A DNA stretch of 38,998 nucleotides from a bacterium (GTDB taxonomy: Bacteria > Armatimonadota > Zipacnadia > Zipacnadales > Zipacnadaceae), in assembly GCA_030602615.1 (NCBI GenBank), contig JAUVZM010000020.1, forward strand, positions 1 through 38,998, written 5' to 3'. The notes beneath the pieces were generated by a model. That model was given only the letters and a program-made list of their open reading frames with translations, was not told the origin of the DNA and made no database searches. The translations under genes were made by a program, and so were the position numbers. Positions 24,458-33,782 of the stretch are shown here, piece after piece. Every line of letters starts with the position of its first letter. Positions within the stretch are counted from its first letter, which is position 1.

Positions 24458-25525
24458 ATGACAAGTGGCAAGCTCAGGTCAACGGATGGGCGCACGGAGC
24501 TGACCGAACGCCAGCGATTTATTCTGGCCGCCCTGGTTGATGAACATATCAACGCTACTCGGCCCGTCGGTTCGAAAACCCTGGCCGACCGCGAAGAGTT
24601 GGATGTCAGCTCTGCCACCATCCGCAACGAGCTGGCTGAGCTGGACGAGCACGGCTATCTGCATCAACCGCATACCTCGGCCGGGCGAGTGCCCTCCCAG
24701 AAGGCTTACCGCTTTTATGTCAACAATCTGGCCACTGCGCAGGAGCTGTCCCTTGACAAACTAAGTTGGATTCACAGTCAGTACCGCCGTATAGAACCGG
24801 AGCCTGACAAGATTCTGCGGCTAAGCACCAAGCTGTTGGCCGACATCGTGAAACACCCGGCGGTCGCTGTCGAGCCAAGCCCGCCGGCTCCGCGCTTGAC
24901 TGGTATTACAATCAAGCCGGTTAGCGCTCATGCTATCAGAATCAGTTGTACGTATTCGGATGGACGGCAGCACGAATTTGTGGTTCGATCTGATAAGGGC
25001 TTCAGCATCGAGCAGATCAATCGCCTCAGCAGCGTCGTCAAGCAGCAGTTCGACAATCTGTCGGCGGCCAGGCTACCCGAACAGGTCGCTGCGGGGGCCG
25101 GCGAGGAAACGGTTTTCCAGAAGCTGCTGGAGGCGGTGCGCCGTCAGCTTTCGGCCTCAGGCGAGGGCCGCATCTACGTTGAGGGGACAGCCTACATTCT
25201 GGAGGAGCCTGAGTCTCAACATCTCTCGTACCTGCAGGCGGTGATCGAGGCACTGGGGGAGCAACGGATGCTGCGACAGTTGCTGACGATGGCTGGCACA
25301 ACGCAGCAAGTGGCGGTACTAATTGGGTCGGAACACGCTATACCACAGTTGGCACAGTGTAGCACAGTGATGTCGCGATTCAGGGGGCCAAGCAATCAGC
25401 GCGGGATTCTTGGTGTTTTGGGGCCGATGCGCATGGCCTACCCCGAAGTAATATCGGCAGTAGACTGCGTCGCGCAGCAAGTCGGGCAGATCCTGAGTGG
25501 TGGCGAGGTTCAACATTCACCCTAG
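24458..25525 (+). CDS. hrcA: Heat-inducible transcription repressor HrcA
   Basis: HrcA represses chaperone operons by binding the CIRCE operator and is kept active by GroEL. The 355-residue product has the N-terminal winged-helix domain with ELTERQRFILAALVDEHI, RPVGSKTLA and SSATIRNELAELDEHGYL, then the hallmark HQPHTSAGRVPSQKAYRFYV, a GAF-like central domain, and the C-terminal GPMRMAYPEVISAV. Length is normal. The ATG at 24458 has AGGTAGG just upstream. It is followed by grpE after 130 bases, but no dnaK or dnaJ follows. The absence of a CIRCE site at its own promoter suggests that it does not repress itself in the classical way, or uses a divergent site. Confidence 0.96.
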   Translation: MTSGKLRSTDGRTELTERQRFILAALVDEHINATRPVGSKTLADREELDVSSATIRNELAELDEHGYLHQPHTSAGRVPSQKAYRFYVNNLATAQELSLDKLSWIHSQYRRIEPEPDKILRLSTKLLADIVKHPAVAVEPSPPAPRLTGITIKPVSAHAIRISCTYSDGRQHEFVVRSDKGFSIEQINRLSSVVKQQFDNLSAARLPEQVAAGAGEETVFQKLLEAVRRQLSASGEGRIYVEGTAYILEEPESQHLSYLQAVIEALGEQRMLRQLLTMAGTTQQVAVLIGSEHAIPQLAQCSTVMSRFRGPSNQRGILGVLGPMRMAYPEVISAVDCVAQQVGQILSGGEVQHSP

Positions 25526-25655
25526 CCCCAGCGCTGCGATGCCTGCAATGGATGAGCAATCACGCTCCGGCCCTGGCAATTCTTCTACTAGATTGATTTG
25601 CTATTTCTGTTGGGGCTTTGCCTGGCAGAATTGACAGAATTTGGAGGTCAAGTTA

Positions 25656-26258
25656 GTGACCGACGAGACCGAATGCAGCAGAGCAACTGAAGCCGAGGAG
25701 GAAACTGAAGAGGCAACGAAGAAGGCTCCTCCCTCACAGGCAGAGCTTGAGAAGCGAATAGAGAAACTAGAAGGTGAAGTTGCTGAGTACGAGGACCGCT
25801 ACTTACGCGCTGCGGCTGAACTGCGCAACTACCGCAAGCGCGTAGCTGACCAGCGTGCCCAACAACTCCAATACGCCCATGAGCAGCTTGTCACGGCCCT
25901 GTTGCCAGTATTAGATCATATGGAATTGGCCTTAGAGTCAGCGCACAACGAAGACGAGTCGCCGGAAGAGGTTCTGGCCGGTGTGCAGATGATATACCGA
26001 CAGTTGCAGGAGGTGCTCGGGCAGTTCGGCGTGAAAAGAGTGGAGGCTGTCGGGGAGCAATTTGATAGCGGCATCCATGAAGCGGTCGAACGCAGAACCG
26101 TGGACGATGGCGCAGTGGCCAGCGGCGAGATCATCGAGGAATTTCGCCCTGGCTACAAGATACACGATCGAGTGGTGCGTCCTGCCCAGGTCTGTGTCTG
26201 TGTTAAGCAGGAAGTGGCAGGAGATGAGCCGACTGACGAAGAACGTGGACACAACTAG
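25656..26258 (+). CDS. grpE: Nucleotide exchange factor GrpE
   Basis: GrpE dimers release ADP from DnaK and thereby drive its chaperone cycle. The 200-residue product has a variable acidic N-terminus, a long alpha-helix (about 30-90, with YEDRYLRAAAELRNYRKRV), and the C-terminal beta-domain with GVKRVEAVGEQFDSGIHEAV and FRPGYKIHDRVVRPAQV. The GTG at 25656 was chosen because GGAGG lies eight bases before it (25643-25647); a TTG at 25641 would overlap that site. No promoter was evident in the 130 bases upstream, so it is probably cotranscribed with hrcA. Confidence 0.96.
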   Translation: MTDETECSRATEAEEETEEATKKAPPSQAELEKRIEKLEGEVAEYEDRYLRAAAELRNYRKRVADQRAQQLQYAHEQLVTALLPVLDHMELALESAHNEDESPEEVLAGVQMIYRQLQEVLGQFGVKRVEAVGEQFDSGIHEAVERRTVDDGAVASGEIIEEFRPGYKIHDRVVRPAQVCVCVKQEVAGDEPTDEERGHN

Positions 26259-26319
26259 GCTGTGCAGTCAGCAGGTTTGGCATTGCCGTTGCTCTGCGCG
26301 CTTGCTTTGCAGCGGCGTC

Positions 26320-26348
26320 TTGACAGGCCAGTAATAGGGCTATATAAT
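26320..26348 (+). promoter_or_regulatory. Perfect-consensus sigma-70-type promoter of ftsZ
   Basis: TTGACA (26320-26325), 17 bp, TATAAT (26343-26348). Both boxes match the consensus exactly. Transcription would start near 26355, about 55 bases before ftsZ. Confidence 0.92.
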
Positions 26349-26410
26349 CTGAATGCTTCCGGGTTTCGCGAGTCTTTTCATGTGCACGTCAGCCAAGGGA
26401 GGGGCCGGTA

Positions 26411-27520
26411 ATGCTAGATAACGTAGAGGACTATGCCCGAATACGAGTAGTTGGAGTCGGTGGCGGTGGATCCAACGCCGTGGACCGGATGATTGAGGCA
26501 GGGGTTATGGGTGTTGAATATGTAGCGGTCAACACTGACCTGCAGGTCCTGGATCTGTCGGCAGCCGACAAGAAGCTACAAATAGGGGAAAAACTCACCG
26601 GCGGACTGGGCACCGGGGGCGATCCCGACCTCGGCCGACAGGCCGGTGAAGAGAGCCGCCAGGAAATCCTGATGAGCCTTGATGATTCAGATATGGTCTT
26701 CATTACGTCGGGAATGGGTGGTGGCACGGGCACCGGCGCCAGCCCCATTATTGCTGAAATTGCTCGCGAGCTTGATGCCCTGACTGTGGGCATCGTCACC
26801 AAGCCCTTCGCCGTCGAAGGCCGTCGCCGTGGTGAGGTCGCCGACGAGGGCCTCAAGCGACTCAAAGAACAGGTAGACGCACTAATTGTTATTCCCAACG
26901 ATCGTCTGATTGAACTATCCGACGAAGATCTCACTCTGCGAGAGGCCTTCTCCCTCGCCGACCAGATTCTCCACCAGGGCGTGCGGGGTATCAGCGAAGT
27001 CATTGTCGTTCCTGGGTTGATTAACCTCGACTTTGCTGACGTGCGTTCAGTTATGAAGGGTGCCGGCACTGCCATGATGAGTATCGGCGAGGCCAGCGAC
27101 GAGAACCGGGCGGCGGAAGCAGCTAATATGGCCATTGACAGCCCCTTGCTTGAGACAAATATCAAAGGAGCCACTGCGCTGCTGGTAAATATCACCGGCG
27201 GCCCCGACCTTTCTTTGCGAGAAGTCCATGAAGCTGCCCGTCTCATCCAGGAGGCTGCTCAGGGTGAGGGTGACAACGCCGATATGACCCTCGGTGCCGT
27301 CATTGACGAGCAACTGGAGGGCACCTTGCGTCTGACTGTGGTAGCTACCGGCTTTGACGAGGGGCCTTCACGGCGACCGTCTGCCCGACGCTGGGCAGCC
27401 GAGGCCGAAGAACCATCTGAGAAGAACGGGGCGAGTTCGCCAGGAGCGGCTTTTCAGGAAGAACTGCCCACATACGACGAGAATGACCTCGACATCCCTG
27501 CCTTCCTGCGCCGCCACTGA
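26411..27520 (+). CDS. ftsZ: Cell division protein FtsZ
   Basis: FtsZ is the tubulin-like GTPase that builds the division ring at midcell. The 369-residue product has VVGVGGGGSNAVDRM near the start, the GTP-binding tubulin signature GGGTGTG within SGMGGGTGTGASP, the T7-loop region around DLDFADVRSVMKGAG (here NLDFADV), and a variable linker. It ends in a conserved C-terminal tail, DLDIPAFLRR, which binds membrane anchors such as FtsA or SepF. GGGAGGGG at 26398-26405 precedes the ATG. It lies outside any division-and-cell-wall cluster: no ftsA, ftsQ or mur genes are near. It has its own strong promoter and follows grpE. Confidence 0.98.
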   Translation: MLDNVEDYARIRVVGVGGGGSNAVDRMIEAGVMGVEYVAVNTDLQVLDLSAADKKLQIGEKLTGGLGTGGDPDLGRQAGEESRQEILMSLDDSDMVFITSGMGGGTGTGASPIIAEIARELDALTVGIVTKPFAVEGRRRGEVADEGLKRLKEQVDALIVIPNDRLIELSDEDLTLREAFSLADQILHQGVRGISEVIVVPGLINLDFADVRSVMKGAGTAMMSIGEASDENRAAEAANMAIDSPLLETNIKGATALLVNITGGPDLSLREVHEAARLIQEAAQGEGDNADMTLGAVIDEQLEGTLRLTVVATGFDEGPSRRPSARRWAAEAEEPSEKNGASSPGAAFQEELPTYDENDLDIPAFLRRH

Positions 27521-27553
27521 GAGGTGTGACGCCTGCGTTGGCCTGGGGTTGTT

Positions 27554-28738
27554 CTATCGACTCTTGTTGAGTATCCTCTGATACAGTTCCTGTACCTGCC
27601 GGGCGACCCGATCGGCACTGAAAAGCTGGTGCGCGCGGGCCCGGCCCTCCGCCCCCATCTGCTGAGCACGCTGGCCATCGGCCAGCAGCGTCTGGATTGC
27701 GCCCGCTAGGGACTGAGCATCCTCCGGTGGTACCAGCAGTCCAGTTTGGCCGTCAACTACTACTTCAGGTACTCCGCCCGATTCGATAGCCACGACCGGC
27801 CGGGCGGTCGCCATCGCCTCTATTATCACCCGCCCGAATGGCTCTCCTACCGAAGGCAGTACGAATATATCACACAGCCGCAGTAGCTCCGGAACATCGC
27901 TGCGAAAGCCCGTCCATATCACTTGCTCGGTTAGTCCCAGCTCGGCTGCTCGCTGTTTGAGCTGCTGTTCGTAGTCGGCCTCCCAGAAGGCCACTTCGCC
28001 GACGACGACTAGCTTCAGCCGGGGCCAGCGCTCAACCAATCTGGCGACGGCCTCCAGCAGCGTGAAATGGCCCTTCCAGGGGGTGAGTCGGCTGACTACC
28101 AGTAATACGTGGTCATCGGCGGTCAGCCCAAGCTCGCTGCGTAGCGGCGGCGAGGGCGAACCCGGGCAGAACTTGTCCAGCGGTATACCATTGGGAATAA
28201 CGGTCACTTCGGCTGGCAATCCGGCGAATTGCTCTGCTACCGCCTCAGAGATTGCAATCACCTGGGGACGCAGCAGGCGAGCCGCCCGGCGCAGTAAATG
28301 ATAGCCTTCGTCCTCGGCGAGCAGATCACGGACGTGCCAGATCAGTGGCAGGCGCCCCAGGCGGGCAGCCAGCCCGCCAATGAAGTGAGTCTTCAGAGAG
28401 TTGGTGTGCACCAGTTGAGCGCCCGTGCGCTGGAGGGCTCTGCGCAGCTTCAGGGAGAGTCGCAAAGCAGTCCACGCATTAGGCATCAGGCGTAGTAGCC
28501 CGGTGCTGACCTCATCCCTTTTCTGTTCCAGCAGGGGATGGGGGGGAACCGCAGCTATTTTCTGGACATCTGCAATCCGATCGGACTGCAGCCACTTAGC
28601 TCCCTCAGTATAGAGAATTACTGGAGTGAAACAAGTCCGGTCCAGCCGGCTGATAAGCTCGATGAGGCTATGCTCGGCCCCTCCGAGGTCCACGGCGTGG
28701 TCCACGTAGGCGATGGGCGTGGGGTCGTCGCGCCTCAT
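27554..28738 (-). CDS. GT4-family glycosyltransferase
   Basis: This is a 394-residue GT-B retaining glycosyltransferase. The N-terminal acceptor domain has the DLGGAEHSLIELISRL loop, and the C-terminal donor domain has VVSRLTPWKGHFTLLEAV and the EX7E-type motif in SVGEPFGRVIIEAMATARPVVA. It would transfer a sugar from a nucleotide donor to an envelope glycan or lipid at the cytoplasmic side; donor and acceptor are unknown. The ATG at 28738 overlaps the stop of the upstream gene by one base (TGATG) and follows GGAGGTGA, so the two are translationally coupled. An in-frame start 12 codons upstream is less likely. It converges with ftsZ across 33 bases without an obvious terminator. Confidence 0.9.
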   Translation of the reverse strand: MRRDDPTPIAYVDHAVDLGGAEHSLIELISRLDRTCFTPVILYTEGAKWLQSDRIADVQKIAAVPPHPLLEQKRDEVSTGLLRLMPNAWTALRLSLKLRRALQRTGAQLVHTNSLKTHFIGGLAARLGRLPLIWHVRDLLAEDEGYHLLRRAARLLRPQVIAISEAVAEQFAGLPAEVTVIPNGIPLDKFCPGSPSPPLRSELGLTADDHVLLVVSRLTPWKGHFTLLEAVARLVERWPRLKLVVVGEVAFWEADYEQQLKQRAAELGLTEQVIWTGFRSDVPELLRLCDIFVLPSVGEPFGRVIIEAMATARPVVAIESGGVPEVVVDGQTGLLVPPEDAQSLAGAIQTLLADGQRAQQMGAEGRARAHQLFSADRVARQVQELYQRILNKSR

Positions 28739-29913
28739 CAGCTCACCTCCGGCGGGCCTGCGGTTAGACCCCAATCAGCCAACGCCATCTGACAGTGCGC
28801 GGCCACTCGCTCCCAGGTAAATTCTGCCAGCACGCGGGCCCGCCCTGCCGTCCCCAGTTGGGTGGCCAAGTCCGAATCAGAGAGCAGCCGGACGACGGCT
28901 GAGGCTATCGCGGCAGGATCTTCGGGATTGACCAGTAGCCCGGTCTTCCCGTCAACTACCGCATCCGAGACACCACCGGTGTCACCGGCGACTACCGGTA
29001 GTCCACACAGATTTGCTTCCAGATAGACCAGGCCCAGGCCTTCGATTGGTTGTCCGTACAGATCGCGGCTGGGCATAACGAAGACATCGGCGGTTTGGTA
29101 GAGGGCAGACAGCTCGCGGTCATCCACCTCGTCCAGAAACTGCACGCAGTCGTCAATGCTGTATTCTCTGGCCAGTTGGCGCAGTCTCCACTCTTCGGGT
29201 CCACTGCCGACGATAATATATTTGACGGGGCCTATTTCTCTGGCTATCTGCGGAAGAGCCGCCATTACCTGGCTGTGTCCCTTGCGTCTGACCAGGCGGC
29301 TGACAGTCAGCAGTATGGGCTGGTTATCTTTGGCCAGTTTGCGGCGCACTAGTTCATCAGGGGTTGTAGGGGCAGCAAACTGAGTTGGATCTACTCCGCC
29401 ATAGATCACTTGGATGCGTTTTTGGGGAAGACCGCGACGGCTTAGTTGCTGAGCGGAGTAGTGGCTGTTGGCCAGGCCGCCTGCTGCGCCGCGGATGACC
29501 AGTTGCTGCATCAGCCACTTGATCAGATTGACTCCGGTTTGGACCATCTCTCGTCCGTGGCCGATCACCACGTATGGCACGCCAGTGCGGCGCCGCACCA
29601 GCCACGCGCCGTAACCATCAGGCCACCAGTTGGCGGCTATTATCGCCTTGACTTTCTCCTCGTGTGCGCCTTTATGAATGTAGCTTATGGCACCATCGGC
29701 CAGATTTCGGGCTGCTTGAAATCTGCGCGCGGCAGGAACCCGCAAAGTCGGCACCGGGCTGGTGGCGTCAAACTCTGCGGCGTGAGGTTGCTCGGTGGTG
29801 ATTACTACGACTTCTTCTCCGCGGTGGTGCAGAGCCACAGCCAGCCCGTACAGGTAGCGCTGGATGCCACCGGTGCTGGGAGGGAAATCATTGGCCAGAA
29901 TAAGCAGAGACAT
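28738..29913 (-). CDS. GT4-family glycosyltransferase, PimB-like
   Basis: This is a 391-residue GT-B enzyme. The start, LLILANDFPPSTGGIQRYLYGLA, and the donor-site segment PIEGLGLVYLEANLCGLPVVAGDTGG resemble actinobacterial PimB-type mannosyltransferases and related GDP-mannose-dependent enzymes. VSRLVRRKGHSQVMAAL gives the usual GT4 phosphate-binding region. GDP-mannose as donor is a reasonable guess but not proven. The ATG at 29913 was chosen because it gives the canonical N-terminus; a longer in-frame form from 29970 would add 19 unconserved residues. The binding site upstream is weak (ACGGACGG), in contrast to the very strong one of the tiny ORF 70 bases further upstream. Confidence 0.88.
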   Translation of the reverse strand: MSLLILANDFPPSTGGIQRYLYGLAVALHHRGEEVVVITTEQPHAAEFDATSPVPTLRVPAARRFQAARNLADGAISYIHKGAHEEKVKAIIAANWWPDGYGAWLVRRRTGVPYVVIGHGREMVQTGVNLIKWLMQQLVIRGAAGGLANSHYSAQQLSRRGLPQKRIQVIYGGVDPTQFAAPTTPDELVRRKLAKDNQPILLTVSRLVRRKGHSQVMAALPQIAREIGPVKYIIVGSGPEEWRLRQLAREYSIDDCVQFLDEVDDRELSALYQTADVFVMPSRDLYGQPIEGLGLVYLEANLCGLPVVAGDTGGVSDAVVDGKTGLLVNPEDPAAIASAVVRLLSDSDLATQLGTAGRARVLAEFTWERVAAHCQMALADWGLTAGPPEVS

Positions 29914-29936
29914 AATCAGCCGTCCGTATTGTGATT

Positions 29937-29967
29937 TGCCCGCGCCTGTCGCGCTGAATGCCGGGCA
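29937..29967 (-). promoter_or_regulatory. Stem-loop in the leader of the GT4 operon
   Basis: TGCCC (29937-29941) pairs with GGGCA (29963-29967), enclosing a GCGC-5 bases-GCGC hairpin (29942-29954). An alternative pairing of TTGTG (29929-29933) with CACAA (29966-29970) competes with the outer stem. It lies between a tiny leader ORF and the GT4 start codon, so it could affect translation. Confidence 0.35.
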
Positions 29968-29984
29968 CAACGCAGAGGCTCTGG

Positions 29985-30011
29985 CTATCGATAGTTCACT
30001 ATCAGCCTCAT
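29985..30011 (-). CDS. Possible leader peptide of eight residues upstream of the GT4 operon
   Basis: Reading on the minus strand, GGAGGTGATA (complement of 30012-30021) directly precedes an ATG that opens an eight-codon frame, MRLIVNYR, ending in TAG. The binding site is the strongest in this intergenic region and is well spaced. The frame is not that of the downstream GT4 gene, whose own start 72 bases further on has a poor site. The second half of the frame lies in an inverted repeat (GATAGT-ACTATC). This could be a regulatory upstream ORF or chance. Confidence 0.35.
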   Translation of the reverse strand: MRLIVNYR

Positions 30012-30090
30012 TATCACCTCCACAGATTCTACGGGCTGGTAGGCTGCAGAGCGGGCGGCCGACGGGTTAAGCTTGAGTGTAGAAGGTAAA

Positions 30091-30106
30091 CGCTGACTGG
30101 TCAGCG
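30091..30106. promoter_or_regulatory. Inverted repeat, possible operator
   Basis: CGCTGAC-TG-GTCAGCG is a 7-bp perfect inverted repeat with a two-base centre in the intergenic region between the divergent GT4 operon and the Alg5-like gene. Its symmetry fits a dimeric regulator, but no regulator gene or clear promoter is next to it. Confidence 0.3.
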
Positions 30107-30177
30107 AAACACTGATGAGTGAACAGTTTCATTAGATTGGGCTGATTTCCTGCCCGGCCGTCCCGTTCAGGGAGCCG

Positions 30178-31014
30178 TTGATTACGACCGGTTCTCAATA
30201 TTGGCCTAGCTATGCTCACCCAGAGGGATGTTCCCAATTGAATGATGAGTTAGGGCAACCCGAAATATCGGTAGTTATCCCTGCCTATAATGAAGCTGAA
30301 GGTATTCAGGCGGCGCTGGAGCAGGTGGCGGATTATTTCCGCTCACGTGCTATAGGCGGCGAGATAATCGTTGTTGATGATGGCAGTACCGACGGCACTG
30401 CTCGGCTTGCTGGCCAGGCTTCGGTGCCGGTGGCTATGCGCGTCCTGGTCAATGAACAGAATCGCGGCAAGGGCTATTCGGTGCGGCGCGGCATTCTCAG
30501 CGCCCGGGGTCGCTATGTCGGCTTTACTGATGCCGATATGGCCACGCCGATTGACCAGCTTGATAAGGTTCGCCCGGCGTTCGAGTCCGGTGCGGATGTG
30601 GTAATAGGTTCGCGGGCTTTGCCTGAGTCGCAAATCGCCAAGCACCAGCCGTGGTGGCGGGAGCGGGCGGGGAAATTATTCGGCAGCTTTGTGCGCACTG
30701 TGTTGCTTCCCGGCATTCCTGATTCTCAATGTGGATTCAAGTTCTTCACCGCCACCGCCGCTCAGGCGATCTTCACCCGGCAGCGCCTGACCGGCTGGGC
30801 CTTCGATGTGGAGTTGCTTTACATAGCCCGACGCCTGGGTTACAACATCGTCCAGGTGCCGGTACGTTGGATAGATGACCCGCACAGCCGGGTTCGGATG
30901 CTGCGTGATGGGCCACGGGTGGTTGTTGACCTATTGCGAATTCGCTGGATACATCGTGGCCTGCAGCCCGGCGCGCAATTTCCCCCTGATGGGGGCAGCG
31001 GCGAGGAATCATAG
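30178..31014 (+). CDS. Polyprenyl-phosphate glycosyltransferase (Alg5-like GT2)
   Basis: This GT2 enzyme has 278 residues from the start chosen here. The catalytic region begins PEISVVIPAYNEAEG, followed by VVDDGSTDGT, the metal-binding TDADMATP and a SQCGFKFF acceptor segment, the set typical of dolichyl-phosphate beta-glucosyltransferases (Alg5) and bacterial relatives. It probably loads a hexose from a nucleotide sugar onto polyprenyl phosphate. There is no ATG in frame upstream of the domain. The TTG at 30178 follows AGGGAG but only three bases away; a TTG at 30238 after GAGGG gives a shorter product of 258 residues. It stops three bases before ligA and is likely cotranscribed with it. 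Confidence 0.85.
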   Translation: MITTGSQYWPSYAHPEGCSQLNDELGQPEISVVIPAYNEAEGIQAALEQVADYFRSRAIGGEIIVVDDGSTDGTARLAGQASVPVAMRVLVNEQNRGKGYSVRRGILSARGRYVGFTDADMATPIDQLDKVRPAFESGADVVIGSRALPESQIAKHQPWWRERAGKLFGSFVRTVLLPGIPDSQCGFKFFTATAAQAIFTRQRLTGWAFDVELLYIARRLGYNIVQVPVRWIDDPHSRVRMLRDGPRVVVDLLRIRWIHRGLQPGAQFPPDGGSGEES

Positions 31015-31017
31015 TAG

Positions 31018-33767
<2,750 letters not shown>

Positions 33768-33782
33768 AAACCATCGTCCCGT

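Noticed and set aside
25631-25636. TTGACA just before grpE as a promoter
   Set aside because: A matching -10 box would fall on the start codon, and the ribosome binding site is only seven bases away.
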